DNA of 64,000 bases from Streptosporangium sp. NBC_01756. GTDB taxonomy: Bacteria > Actinomycetota > Actinomycetes > Streptosporangiales > Streptosporangiaceae. The stretch is from contig NZ_CP109130.1 in the NCBI RefSeq assembly GCF_035917975.1, positions 4,402,001 through 4,466,000 of the forward strand, read 5' to 3'. Shown piece after piece: positions 25,016 to 33,898 of the stretch. Under the pieces are notes generated by a model. It had not been told where the DNA came from and ran no database searches. It worked only from the letters and a program-made list of their open reading frames with translations. The position numbers and the translations under genes were made by a program. Position 1 is the stretch's first letter. Each line of letters starts with the position of its first letter.

Positions 25016-25627
25016 ATGATGAACGACCGCGGACGGGCCCGGCTGACTCGGCAGACGATGACCGACGCCGCGTTGCGACTGCTGGACGAGGTCGGTCTGG
25101 ACGGACTGACGGTCCGCCGACTCGCCGCCGAGCTCGGCGTCCAGTCACCGGCGCTGTACTGGCATATCCGCACCAAGCAGGACCTGCTGGACGGCATGGC
25201 TGACGCGATCGTGCAGGCCGCGGGGATGGGGCCGCCGAAGCCGGGTGAGCACTGGCAGGAGTGGCTGGCCCGGCGGGCCCGCGCCTACCGGGCTTCGCTG
25301 CTCGCCCATCGCGACGGTGCCCGCGTCGTGGCCGGCGCGACGGCGCTGAGCCCGGAGACGGTGCGGATGTTCGAGGCGGAGCTGGCCGCGATGACCGGCT
25401 GCGGGTTCACCCCTGTGCTCGCGGTACGCACGATCAGCACCCTCACCCACTACATCACCGGGTTCGTCCTGCAGGAGCAGGCCGCCCGCCCCACCGGGCG
25501 GCCTGTCGAGGAACCGGCGCCGACACTGATGGCGGCCCTGCGCGCGGGCGGCAGTCCGCTCGGCGCGGATGCCTTCGAGCACGGCCTGCGCGCGATCATC
25601 AACGGTACGGCCGCCGCACTGGCCTGA
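25016..25627 (+). CDS. TetR-family regulator (TetR_C type)
   Basis: The 203-residue protein starts at ATG 25016 with AAGG inside the operator. The HTH covers about 12-58 (ALRLLDEVGLDGLTVRRLAA, LGVQSPALYWHIRTKQDLLD), and the C-terminal half has the TetR_C pattern (VRMFEAELAAMTGCGFTPVL, YITGFVLQEQAARP). This is the tetracycline-repressor subgroup. It is divergent to the hydrolase and has twin operators between them. Confidence 0.9.
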   Translation: MMNDRGRARLTRQTMTDAALRLLDEVGLDGLTVRRLAAELGVQSPALYWHIRTKQDLLDGMADAIVQAAGMGPPKPGEHWQEWLARRARAYRASLLAHRDGARVVAGATALSPETVRMFEAELAAMTGCGFTPVLAVRTISTLTHYITGFVLQEQAARPTGRPVEEPAPTLMAALRAGGSPLGADAFEHGLRAIINGTAAALA

Positions 25628-25629
25628 AA

Positions 25630-25794
25630 GCGGGAAACGGTCGCGCCGGAGCGCACAGCGGGAACAGTTGCTTCGGAGAGCACGGCGGGAACGGTCGTTT
25701 CGAAGTGCGCGGCGGGAGACGGTCGCTCCGGAGCGCACAGCGGAAACGGTCGCTCCGGAGAGCACGGCGGGAAACGGTCGCTCCGGAGAGCGCT
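25630..25794. repeat. Minisatellite of 27-28 bp units, six copies
   Basis: Units start at 25630, 25658, 25685, 25712, 25740 and 25767. Each begins gcggga or gcggaa and contains an internal palindrome close to cggtcgctccggag. No credible ORF covers the array, and it begins right after the tetR stop. Confidence 0.85.
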
Positions 25795-25866
25795 GCCACG
25801 GTGGAGGCGGGACCGCGGAAAGGTCGGGTCGGTGCCCGAGCGCCGACCGGACTTAGGGTTGTCGTC

Positions 25867-26613
25867 ATGTTCACGGTTGATCGACGCCGGTATGTGCGGA
25901 CGCGGCTGCTCGAACGGGCCCGCGAGGACGGGCGGATCGTCGGTGCCGCCCTCACCGGCTCCGCCGCGCGAGACGCAGAGGACCGCTGGTCCGATGTCGA
26001 CCTCTTCTTCGGAGTGGCGGACGGCGTCACCGTGAAGGAGACACTGCGCGACTGGAGCGCGTTCGTGTATCGCGAGTTCGGCGCACTCCACCACTTCGAC
26101 CTTCAGGCCGGCCCCGCGACCTACCGGGCCTTCCTGCTCGGGGAACTGCTGGAGATCGACCTGGGCTTCACCCCCGCCACGGTGTTCGGCCCGCTCGGCA
26201 ATGGAGGTTTCCGGGTCGTCTTCGGCGAGGCGGTGGAGCGGAAACAGGGTAAGACCGACCCGGGACATCTGATCGGCCTCGCCTGGCACCACGTTCTCCA
26301 TGCCCGGATCTCCATCGAGCGCGGAGCCCTGTGGCAGGCGGAACACTGGATCAGCGGCATCCGCGACCACGTCCTGACCCTTGCCTGTCTCCGTCTGGGT
26401 CACCCCGTGACTCACGCCAAGGGCGCGGACCGGTTGCCGCCTGAGATCACCGGGCCCATCCGGGAAGCGCTCGTCCGTACCCTCGACGCCGGCGAGCTCT
26501 CCCGTGCCCTCGGCGCGGCGACCCGGGCACTCCTGCGGGAGCTGCGGGAGACCGATCCCGGGATCGTGGAAACCTTGGAGAAGCCACTGCTCGACCTGGC
26601 GGCCGTCTCGTAG
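25867..26613 (+). CDS. Nucleotidyltransferase-domain protein
   Basis: The 248-residue protein has the Pol-beta-type nucleotidyltransferase motif ALTGSAARDAEDRWSDVDLFF (G31-S32, D43 and D45 as metal ligands) and a third acidic strand LLEIDLGFTP. The C-terminal half is helical. It resembles stand-alone aminoglycoside nucleotidyltransferase/KNTase-like proteins, whose substrates range from antibiotics to tRNA or proteins. It is monocistronic, behind the minisatellite. The substrate is not inferable. Confidence 0.85.
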   Translation: MFTVDRRRYVRTRLLERAREDGRIVGAALTGSAARDAEDRWSDVDLFFGVADGVTVKETLRDWSAFVYREFGALHHFDLQAGPATYRAFLLGELLEIDLGFTPATVFGPLGNGGFRVVFGEAVERKQGKTDPGHLIGLAWHHVLHARISIERGALWQAEHWISGIRDHVLTLACLRLGHPVTHAKGADRLPPEITGPIREALVRTLDAGELSRALGAATRALLRELRETDPGIVETLEKPLLDLAAVS

Positions 26614-26714
26614 CGGTCCGCACGGGCCGAGCGGCGCTGTCCCCGAATGCCGCCCGCGGAGCCGGACGGCGGACCGCACCGTTCAGTGCGGGGACCCGGG
26701 ACCGTGGGCCCTGC

Positions 26715-27308
26715 TCACCGGCCGACGTCCGTACCGTGCCGGACGAGGAGCAGGAGCCGCTCGGTCTGGTCGCTGTCCACGCCGGTCAGAGCGGTGCCGT
26801 TGGCCAGTGCGAGGAGGTCGGACGCGCTGACTTCGGCGCGGACGGCACCGGCCTGTTGCGCCCGGGCGAGCAGCGCGGACGCGGTCGAGTGCATCGCCTC
26901 GTGCCAGCGGCGGAACAGCGCCGAGCGCTGACCGTCGTGATCGTCGGCAAGCACCAGTGCCAGCTCCCGCTTGGTGGCGACGTGCGCGACGAACATCCGC
27001 AACCAGTCGAAGAGCGCGTCACCGGCCGGCATCTCCCCGAGCAGCGCCTCGCCCCGGGCACAGAGCTCCGTCACCTCGTCGGCGTAGACGGCGATGATCA
27101 GCTCACGGCGGGTCGGGAAGTGGCGGTACATGGTGGCGTTGCCGACCCCGGCCCGGCGGGCGACGTCGTCGAGGGGTGCGTCGACACCCTGCTCGTCGAA
27201 GATCTCCTTGGCGGCGGCCAGCAGCAGCCCGTAGTTGCGTTGCGCGTCCGCTCGGCGGGGACGCCCTGGCTGTGCGCGTGGTACGGGGTCGGCGCCAGAG
27301 GTTGTCAT
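26715..27308 (-). CDS. TetR/AcrR-family regulator
   Basis: The 197-residue protein starts at ATG 27308 after AGGGAGC. The HTH (LLLAAAKEIFDEQGVDAPLD, RRAGVGNATMYRHFPTRREL) covers about 28-75. The C-terminal domain follows the SbtR-like form (FVAHVATKRELALVLADDHD). A perfect palindrome lies 14 bp upstream. Its target is uncertain because the nearest gene (LysE) is on the same strand but upstream; autoregulation is likely. Confidence 0.88.
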   Translation of the reverse strand: MTTSGADPVPRAQPGRPRRADAQRNYGLLLAAAKEIFDEQGVDAPLDDVARRAGVGNATMYRHFPTRRELIIAVYADEVTELCARGEALLGEMPAGDALFDWLRMFVAHVATKRELALVLADDHDGQRSALFRRWHEAMHSTASALLARAQQAGAVRAEVSASDLLALANGTALTGVDSDQTERLLLLVRHGTDVGR

Positions 27309-27322
27309 GGTGCTCCCTGTCA

Positions 27323-27340
27323 AACGGGGCTGTCCCCGTT
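27323..27340. promoter_or_regulatory. TetR operator
   Basis: AACGGGGCTGTCCCCGTT is a perfect 7-4-7 inverted repeat directly upstream of the TetR start. Confidence 0.65.
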
Positions 27341-27465
27341 CACATTATCGAAGCGTTCCCAGCCGGGAGGCCTCATGGGAACCGGCCGGCCCCTGGCGGC
27401 CGTGTCCGGCTCCGGCCGAAGCAGGCAGCCGGGGGCACCGGACACCCCGACCGGTCCCGGACCGC

Positions 27466-28101
27466 CTACGACTGCTGCGCCGCCAGCCGTAGGCCGAACC
27501 CGATCACGATCAGACCCGTGAGCCGGTCCAGGCCGCGCTTGACGGATGGTCTGCGCAGCCAGCCGCGCACCAAGCCGGTGAATCCGATGAGCAGAGCACT
27601 CCACAACAACCCCTCGCCGACGTGGACGCCCGCCAGCAGGACTCCCATCGCGGCATGAGGCACGTCATCCGGCATGAACTGGGGGAGCATCGCGACGTAG
27701 AAGACGCCCACTTTCGGGTTGAGCAGATTGGTCAGCAGGCCACGGCGGAACGCGGACCACCATCCCCCGCTCCCGGGTCGTTCGGGCGTCGCGACCTCGT
27801 CCGCGTCGCCTTTACGGCTGTGCCGGAGCATCTGGACGCCCATCCATATGAGGTAGGCCGCACCCGCCCAGCGCAGGATCTCGTAGGCGAGATGGGAGGC
27901 GGAAAGGACGGCGGAGAGGCCGGCGGCGGTCATGGTGCCCCAGAGCATGGTCCCGGCCTGGATGCCGAGCACCACGGCCCAGGCGGACCTTCTGCCGGCG
28001 AGCAGTGAGGTGCGCAGAACAAGAGCGGTGTCCAGTCCGGGCGTGAGCGTCAGCAGCCCCACGACGACAGCGAACGAGACGATCGAACTGTGAACGTCCA
28101 C
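27466..28101 (-). CDS. LysE-family amino-acid/metabolite exporter
   Basis: The 211-residue protein has about 6 hydrophobic segments. The N-terminal motif is LLTLTPGLDTALVLRTSLLA (TPG-x-D of LysE/RhtB), followed by GIQAGTMLWGTMTAAGLSA and FRRGLLTNLLNPKVGVFYVA, the family hallmark. GTG 28101 is the preferred start because it places the first helix at the N-terminus. It likely exports an amino acid or a related metabolite. Confidence 0.9.
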   Translation of the reverse strand: MDVHSSIVSFAVVVGLLTLTPGLDTALVLRTSLLAGRRSAWAVVLGIQAGTMLWGTMTAAGLSAVLSASHLAYEILRWAGAAYLIWMGVQMLRHSRKGDADEVATPERPGSGGWWSAFRRGLLTNLLNPKVGVFYVAMLPQFMPDDVPHAAMGVLLAGVHVGEGLLWSALLIGFTGLVRGWLRRPSVKRGLDRLTGLIVIGFGLRLAAQQS

Positions 28102-28561
28102 GAGTCGGCACGATATCCCAGCGCGGTGGCGACCCACGCACCGGAGAACCTGAGGTCGGCCGCCGGATCGGTGGCCGGGGAGTCCGCTCTCCGATCCCGT
28201 GCCATGGGCCGCCGGTCGGCGCCGGTCGCCATGTCCGTGGGCCCTGTCCGCCGTACCTTGTCTTCCGTGCCATGGGCCGCCGGTCGGTGCCGGTCGCCAT
28301 GTCCGGGGGCCCTGTCCGCCGTGCCTCGCCGCACCACGGCTCCCATCGCGCTCGAAGGACCCGGTCGCGGAGACGGGTTAGGATCCGGGATGTGTACTTC
28401 CATCAGATCTACGGCTGACACGGCTGAGGGCGGCGCCCCCGCCCGCTTCCCGCTCCGCGCTCCGGGGTGCGTGCCCCGCGACCGGCTGTGCCGTCGCGGC
28501 GCCTCCGGCGTGCCGGACAGTCGTGTCCATGCCGCTGTAGACCTGAAACGAGTGATCTCCC
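28102..28561. other. Intergenic region containing a 68-bp repeat
   Basis: No convincing gene is seen between LysE and the glycosyltransferase. A tandem repeat occupies 28197-28332. The glycosyltransferase promoter is presumably in the last 150 bases. Confidence 0.5.
28197..28332. repeat. 68-bp tandem repeat, two copies
   Basis: Units begin ccgtgccatgggccgccggt at 28197 and 28265 and are nearly identical over their first 60 bases. Non-coding. Confidence 0.85.
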
Positions 28562-29767
28562 ATGTCCCGTCGCCGTGCCCATATCGCGATGGTCGGTATC
28601 CCCGCCGTCAGTCACGTCCTTCCCGGTCTTGAGGTCATCCGCGAGCTGGTGGCTCGCGGACACCGGGTGACGTACGCCAACGACCCGGTCGTGGCCGACC
28701 TGATCACAGCCACCGGCGCCGAATTCGTCCCGTACGCCTCCAGTCTTCCGGTCGCCGACAACGACTGGCCGGACGACCCCATCGCCGCGATGAGCGTCTT
28801 CCTCGACGACGCCATCCAGGCACTCCCGCAACTGCGCGCCGGTTATGACCACGACCGTGCCGACCTGTACCTGTACGACATCGGCGCCTACGCCGCCCGT
28901 GCTCTCGCCGAGGCGCAGACACGTCCCATCGTGCAGCTGTCGCCGACCTACGTGGCCTGGGAGGGCTATGAGCAGGATGTCGCGGCGCACCTGTGGCGGT
29001 TGCCCGGTGCCGACGCCTACCGGGCGAAGTTCGCCGGGTGGCTCGCCGGCTGCGGGGCGTCCACAACGGATGTGGACGCCTTCTCCGGCCGGCCCCGGCG
29101 GGCCCTGGCGCTGATCCCCAGAGCCATGCAGCCGCATGCGGATCAGGTCGACACCGACGTGGTGACGTTCGTCGGCCCCTGTTTCGGCACGCGGACGGGC
29201 CAAGGCGGGTGGACGCGTCCGGCCGGTGCCGAGAACGTGCTGCTGATCTCCCTGGGCTCGGCGTACACCCGGCAACCGGAGTTCTACCGCCGGTGTCTGG
29301 CGGCCTACGGCGATCTGCCCGGCTGGCACGTCGTGCTCCAGATCGGCCGGTACACCGACCCGAATGACCTCGGCACCATCCCGTCCAATGTCGAAGTGCA
29401 CCCCTGGGTGCCTCAGCTGGCGATCCTGGAGCAGGCGGATGCCTTCATCACCCACGCGGGAATGGGCGGCAGCAGCGAAGGGCTGTTCACCGGCACTCCC
29501 ATGATCGCGGTCCCGCAGGCCGCCGAACAGTTCACCAACGCCGACCGGCTCGTCGAGCTCGGCGTGGCGCGCCGCATCGACACCCCGGACGCCACCGCCG
29601 CGCTCTTGCGGGCCACCCTGGCCGAGCTCACCACCGATACGGAGGCCGCCCGCCGTTCGGCACGGCTCCGCGCCGAAGCACGCGCCGAAGGCGGCACGAC
29701 GCGCGCCGCCGACCTCGTCGAGAGCATGCTGGATCGACCCGGAGGCGTCGCGGCCAGCGGGTGGTGA
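28562..29767 (+). CDS. Macrolide-type glycosyltransferase (MGT, GT1 family)
   Basis: The 401-residue protein has the GT1 two-Rossmann layout. Catalytic His H18 lies in AVSHVLPGLEVI, and the donor-binding motif is THAGMGGSSEGLFTGTPMIA followed by VPQAAEQFTNADRLVELGVA. It closely resembles OleD/Mgt enzymes, which glycosylate macrolides with UDP-glucose and inactivate them, giving self-protection or resistance. No macrolide cluster is in the window, so it is probably a stand-alone resistance or detoxification enzyme. Confidence 0.9.
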   Translation: MSRRRAHIAMVGIPAVSHVLPGLEVIRELVARGHRVTYANDPVVADLITATGAEFVPYASSLPVADNDWPDDPIAAMSVFLDDAIQALPQLRAGYDHDRADLYLYDIGAYAARALAEAQTRPIVQLSPTYVAWEGYEQDVAAHLWRLPGADAYRAKFAGWLAGCGASTTDVDAFSGRPRRALALIPRAMQPHADQVDTDVVTFVGPCFGTRTGQGGWTRPAGAENVLLISLGSAYTRQPEFYRRCLAAYGDLPGWHVVLQIGRYTDPNDLGTIPSNVEVHPWVPQLAILEQADAFITHAGMGGSSEGLFTGTPMIAVPQAAEQFTNADRLVELGVARRIDTPDATAALLRATLAELTTDTEAARRSARLRAEARAEGGTTRAADLVESMLDRPGGVAASGW

Positions 29768-30155
29768 ACCGGATCCCGGTTCACCACTCCACCCGATCGG
29801 CGGTGCCGTCCCCCCGGTGGGGAACGTCGGCGAGCCCGGCCGGCCGTTGAGGTGACCGCGCGGTCAAGGTGCTTGGGATCGAAGGGCGGATCAGCCGGCT
29901 GAGTCTTGCCGTCGGTCCGAGGCATCGCGGGTCAGCGTGGTCCGATGGCTCGTCTCCGACGTCATGGGATGCCTGCGGCACCGCTTGGTGGTCCGATGGC
30001 TCGCCTCCGACGTCATGGGATGCCTGCGGCACCGCTTGGTGGTCCGATGGCTCGCCTCCGACGCCATGGGACACCTGCGGCACCGCCTGGTAGTCCGATG
30101 GCTCGCTTCCGACACCATCGGACACGTGCGGCATCGCCTGTCGGACCGGTGGGGC
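29768..30155. other. Intergenic region with a 51-bp minisatellite
   Basis: The only structure seen is the tandem array at 29938-30141. Frames on both strands are open only because the unit length is a multiple of three. Confidence 0.6.
29938..30141. repeat. 51-bp tandem repeat, four copies
   Basis: Units start at 29938, 29989, 30040 and 30091 (tggtccgatggctcg...). The first two pairs are almost identical and the last has diverged. The period is 17 codons, so both strands are open throughout (minus: GGEPSDHQAVPQASHDV per unit), but no start or ribosome site supports translation. Confidence 0.9.
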
Positions 30156-30905
30156 TCAGTTCGGCGGGGTCAGGTTGGCGAAGGCCGTACAGTTTTCCGG
30201 CCATGCCGGGTTGCCGGGCGTTCCCGGGGTGGGCTGGACGGTGCATCTCGTGTAGGCGATCTCGCCCGCGCTCCGCACCGTGATGTGAACGTCGTTGCCC
30301 ATGCTCGCCAGCGCCACGGCGGCCACCCCTCCGGGGTAGTTCGGCAGGGAGGAGAGGTCGGCCCAGCGGGGAGTCGTCCGCAGGTCTCGGACGAACGTCG
30401 CTCCGTCGTCCCTGACCGCTCCGATGAACGTGAGACTGCCCTGGAACGCCATGGCGATGCTCGCCCCCAGGCCCTGCGGTCCCTGCGGCCCCTGCACGCC
30501 CGGTATCCCCTGCTCGCCCGGTACGCCTTGGGGGCCCTGCGGCCCCTGTGCGCCGGGAAGTCCCTGTGCGCCGGGGGTTCCCGGGATTCCCTGTGGACCG
30601 CGTGTGCATGTGGACCGCCGGGAGGAACCGTTCTTGCAGTCCTCTCGTCTGTCGGTCGCCGGTCGCCCGGAGGCGTCACCGGGATGGCGGCTCGGAGCAT
30701 TCTCGTCGTGGTGGGAGCTCACATGCGCCCGGATGGCTCCTGGCTTGTCGGCCTTATCGGTAGCGGCACCGGCCGGTGGCTGGGCCGTACCTGCCAGAAA
30801 TGCGCCGATCACTGCCGTCGAGACGATCCAGGCCGGGATCCGCCTGCCGTACTGCGGGCCTGGAGCCCCCAGGTTGCTGTTTGAGGTCATTTCATTCCAT
30901 ATCAT
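30156..30905 (-). CDS. Secreted or anchored collagen-like (Gly-X-Y) protein
   Basis: The protein has up to 249 residues. A hydrophobic signal or anchor ([20 protein letters not shown]) lies near residues 24-43. A charged linker follows, then about 15 uninterrupted Gly-X-Y triplets ([19 protein letters not shown] and on, about residues 103-148) rich in GPQ, and a C-terminal globular domain of about 100 residues with two Cys. Bacterial collagen-like proteins form triple helices on the surface. ATG 30905 and ATG 30890 are both possible; the latter has GGAATGA before it. Confidence 0.85.
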   Translation of the reverse strand: MIWNEMTSNSNLGAPGPQYGRRIPAWIVSTAVIGAFLAGTAQPPAGAATDKADKPGAIRAHVSSHHDENAPSRHPGDASGRPATDRREDCKNGSSRRSTCTRGPQGIPGTPGAQGLPGAQGPQGPQGVPGEQGIPGVQGPQGPQGLGASIAMAFQGSLTFIGAVRDDGATFVRDLRTTPRWADLSSLPNYPGGVAAVALASMGNDVHITVRSAGEIAYTRCTVQPTPGTPGNPAWPENCTAFANLTPPN

Positions 30906-31310
30906 CTGTCATTCCGGTGAAGCCGGGCCTGCGTATGCCGTCATGGGGGTGACAGCGGGAAAATACCCGACAGTCGGCATGGCAGCGCATTTATTCGGTT
31001 AACGAATATTAAATAGGCGTCACCGGTGGAAAAATGCTCTCGTTCTTCGCTTTCGATAATAGGCCGCACTTTGGTAGAGAATTTCTTAATTGGGGGAAAT
31101 TAATCTGCGTCGAGGGTTCTTCGGGGATATCGGTGGATGAATGATCGTTGCTCCGTTCCTGGCCGCCATGCCTGCCGTGATCGTCTGGTGACCGGGCCTC
31201 CTGACGGGCTGGGAGCCCCCGGCCTGTCACGCGGAGACGCGAACGTGGCCGATGCCGGTACGGCTGCCGGAGGAGGAGCGAGACGGAGAGATGAGGGATG
31301 CAACAGTTCG
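30906..31310. other. Low-GC intergenic region
   Basis: The stretch 30990-31130 is notably AT-rich for this genome (for example ttcggttaacgaatattaaa and gagaatttcttaattggggg). It separates the divergent collagen-like and sigma genes and probably holds both promoters. No gene is seen. Confidence 0.6.
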
Positions 31311-31814
31311 GTGGGCTCCCGCGTCCCTGGATGTGTGGAGTTCACCGATTTCGTCGCCGCACGGGGAAAAGCGCTGTACCGGTATGGCTACGTGCTCACC
31401 GGTAACGCCGAGGACGCGGCCGACCTGACCCAAGAGGCGCTGATGCGCCTGGGAGACGCCTGGCCCAGGATCCGGAAGAGAGACGACCCGGAAGGCTACG
31501 TCCGTACGACCATGGCGCGCCTGCACATCAGCGTCTGGCGGCGACTGCGCAGAGAGCGACTGGTCGAAGCGGTTCCCGAGGCGACCTACACCGATGACCG
31601 TCTCGACGGTGACATCGGGCTCTGGCACGAACTCAAGGGCCTGCCGCCCAAACAGCGGGCCGTACTGGTCCTGCGGTACTACGAGGACCTCTCCGACCAG
31701 GAGATCGCCGAGCTTCTCGGCATCTCGCGCGGCACGGTACGCAGCCAGGCGGCGCGCGCACTGGACAAGCTCAGAATCCGGATGGCCGCTTTAGAGACGG
31801 GGCGAGTGGGATGA
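31311..31814 (+). CDS. SigE-family ECF RNA polymerase sigma factor
   Basis: From GTG 31311 (GAGGGA 12 nt upstream) the protein has 167 residues. Region 2 reads FTDFVAARGKALYRYGYVLT then EDAADLTQEALMRLGDAWPR, and region 4 reads LPPKQRAVLVLRYYEDLSDQ then IAELLGISRGTVRSQAARAL. This is the actinobacterial SigE-like subgroup. The alternative GTG 31335 is also possible. It overlaps the next gene by 4 nt (ATGA), so that membrane protein is its probable regulator or partner. Confidence 0.9.
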   Translation: MGSRVPGCVEFTDFVAARGKALYRYGYVLTGNAEDAADLTQEALMRLGDAWPRIRKRDDPEGYVRTTMARLHISVWRRLRRERLVEAVPEATYTDDRLDGDIGLWHELKGLPPKQRAVLVLRYYEDLSDQEIAELLGISRGTVRSQAARALDKLRIRMAALETGRVG

Positions 31815-33229
31815 ACGAGAACAGGGGTGAGGCGGAGCTGATCCGCGCGCTGCGCCGGGCGGCCGACACCGCGCCCGAGCCGGACGGGGACCTCCTCACG
31901 GCGATCGGGGGCCGGCGCAGGCGGCGGGTGCGCAGGCGGGCGCAGTCGGCTCTCGCGGTGGTCGGGGTGCTGGCGGTGATCGGCGGCGGTACGGCGGTGG
32001 CCAGGAGCTCCTTCTCCCACAGGGGCGGAGAGGGAGCCGCGCTCACGAAGGTGACGGCCACCCAGCCCGCGGCCGGTGAGAACCCGACGAAGACGGAGAA
32101 GCAGAAGATCGACATCCGGCCCGCCGCGGAGGTCTGGCCGTCGGCCGTGTCCACGATCCCCGCCAAAGCCGCGGACGGCTGGAAGTACCGTCCGATCGCC
32201 GGACTGAGCGCCACGGAGTTGCTGCTCTCGGCCGAGACGTCGTTCGAGAAGGCGGGCCGGCTGGAGGCATACGACACCGTGACCGGCAAGAGCACCGTGC
32301 TCGCCGACATGCCCGCCCCGGAGGGCGTGAAGGGCTACTTCGCGCAGGACATCGAGGTGGGGGCCGAATCCATCGCGTGGTGGGGCGAGACTTCTCACGA
32401 CTCCGACAAGTGGGCCGACTTCTGGGTCGTGCCCCGGGCCGGCGGTACGGCGAAGCAGGTCGGGCAGGTCACCGGGGAGCTCGCGGATGTGGAGCGGATC
32501 GGCGTCACCGCCGACTCCGTCGTCTGGTCGGTGGGCGGCGGAGGGATCCACCGCATCCCGCTGAACGGCGGGACCCCCGAGCTGATCGAGGGAACGGACG
32601 GGCTCCACCTGCTGTCCTGGCCCTGGGCGGTAGACGTCGCCCAGGGGAGAGAAGGGGAGGACCTGGACAAGAACCAGACCAAACTGGTCAACCTTGCGAC
32701 GAGGCAGACGGTCGAGGTGAACGTGCCGGACGGAACACAGGGCCTGCGCTGTGGCCCGGCCTGGTGCCTCGGCGACGGAGTGGTGCAACGGGTGGACGGC
32801 TCGGAGCACAAGGCCACGCCCCCGGCGCTGTACACCGGGGGCATGGGCACCACTTCTCTCGCCGGCGGGTTCGGATTCTTCAGCGTGGTGGGCCGGGATG
32901 CGCGAGGCGAGGAGATCGAGGACGGCGACGCTCCCCTGGCGGCGGTGTACGACCCGGCCACCGGTACCACCGGTGGGGTCGGCAAGCGGGACCGGTCCGG
33001 CGGAGGGAGCATCGGAACCGGTGTCTCCTCCTCGCCCCCTTCGGTCATCTACTGGGACGAGGACCAGCGGCAGGTGGAGGAGTGCAAGATGGTCGACGCC
33101 GCCTCCGTCCCCCGTGCACCGGGACAGCCCACTCCCACCGGGAAGACCAAGCTGTGCGCGACGACCCAGAAGGGCGGTGGCGAGAAGTTCAGGGTCGTGA
33201 ACCTTCTCGCCATCCCCCCGGCGGAATAA
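31811..33229 (+). CDS. Membrane-anchored partner of the sigma factor (anti-sigma-like)
   Basis: The 472-residue protein has an N-terminal cytoplasmic segment (about 1-45, RALRRAADTAPEPDGDLLTA, then an Arg cluster), one transmembrane helix (about 46-64, ALAVVGVLAVIGGGTAVA) and a large extracytoplasmic part (about 80-472) rich in short beta-strand patterns, possibly a propeller. Translational coupling to the sigma gene suggests a sensory or anti-sigma role. I see no zinc-binding HxxxCxxC anti-sigma motif, so the mechanism is open. Confidence 0.75.
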   Translation: MNENRGEAELIRALRRAADTAPEPDGDLLTAIGGRRRRRVRRRAQSALAVVGVLAVIGGGTAVARSSFSHRGGEGAALTKVTATQPAAGENPTKTEKQKIDIRPAAEVWPSAVSTIPAKAADGWKYRPIAGLSATELLLSAETSFEKAGRLEAYDTVTGKSTVLADMPAPEGVKGYFAQDIEVGAESIAWWGETSHDSDKWADFWVVPRAGGTAKQVGQVTGELADVERIGVTADSVVWSVGGGGIHRIPLNGGTPELIEGTDGLHLLSWPWAVDVAQGREGEDLDKNQTKLVNLATRQTVEVNVPDGTQGLRCGPAWCLGDGVVQRVDGSEHKATPPALYTGGMGTTSLAGGFGFFSVVGRDARGEEIEDGDAPLAAVYDPATGTTGGVGKRDRSGGGSIGTGVSSSPPSVIYWDEDQRQVEECKMVDAASVPRAPGQPTPTGKTKLCATTQKGGGEKFRVVNLLAIPPAE

Positions 33230-33239
33230 AGTTCCAGCC

Positions 33240-33704
33240 ATGAGGATCTTCAACAGTCTCACGGAACTGAAGGCCGCCGTCGGCGAGCATCTCGGCTACA
33301 CGGAATGGCGGCAGATCACCCAGGAGCAGGTCGACCTGTTCGCGGACGCGACCGACGACCACCAGTGGATCCATGTGGACGTCGAGAAGGCCAAGGAGGG
33401 ACCGTTCGGCGGGACCATCGCCCACGGCTACCTGAGCCTGTCGTTGCTGCCGGCGTTCATGGCGGAGCTGGTGCGGGTCGGCGGGCTGGCGATGGGCATC
33501 AACTACGGCCTCAACAAGGTCCGCTTCCCCGCGCCGGTCCCGGTGGGCGCGCGGATCCGGGCCGGGGCGGAGCTGGTTGACCTCAAGGGAACCCCCTCGG
33601 GTTACCTGTCGAACATGCGGCTGACCGTCGAGGTCGAAGGCGGGAAGAGGCCTGCCTGCATCGCGGAGACCCTCTCGCTCTACGTCCCCGCCGAGAGCCC
33701 CTGA
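33240..33704 (+). CDS. MaoC-family dehydratase (R-specific enoyl-CoA hydratase-like)
   Basis: The 154-residue hot-dog-fold protein has the hydratase-2 motif FADATDDHQWIHVDVEKA, with catalytic D40 and H45, followed by GGTIAHGYLSLSLLP. It would hydrate trans-enoyl-CoA thioesters in the cytosol. The length is standard for the single-domain group. It starts 10 nt after the sigma-partner stop and may be read through from that operon. Confidence 0.92.
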   Translation: MRIFNSLTELKAAVGEHLGYTEWRQITQEQVDLFADATDDHQWIHVDVEKAKEGPFGGTIAHGYLSLSLLPAFMAELVRVGGLAMGINYGLNKVRFPAPVPVGARIRAGAELVDLKGTPSGYLSNMRLTVEVEGGKRPACIAETLSLYVPAESP

Positions 33705-33745
33705 GCGTCTGCGGTCCCAGGGGTGTCTGCTCCCGGGGTCCCCGG

Positions 33746-33839
33746 TGAGGCTCATGGGCGTCTCCGCTGGGTTTCATGCGGGACAGGGGTCCCAGATGAG
33801 GCTCATGGGCGTTTCTGCTGGGGTTTCATGCGGGACACA
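33746..33839. repeat. 51-bp-period repeat, two copies
   Basis: Units begin tgaggctcatgggcg at 33746 and 33797 with the same order tttcatgcgggaca. Non-coding, between MaoC and the response regulator. Confidence 0.8.
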
Positions 33840-33898
33840 GGCGCCTGCTCCCGGCGATCAGTCCGAACTCCGGGTCCCTGACGACCGGTGTCCGGGGC

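Noticed and set aside
25630..25794. CRISPR array candidate with ~28-bp repeats
   Set aside because: Units are contiguous with no unique spacers, so it is a minisatellite.
29938..30884. Plus-strand repeat protein (RWLASDVMGCLRHRL units)
   Set aside because: The frame is open only because of the 51-bp period and continues antisense into the collagen-like gene. No start signal.
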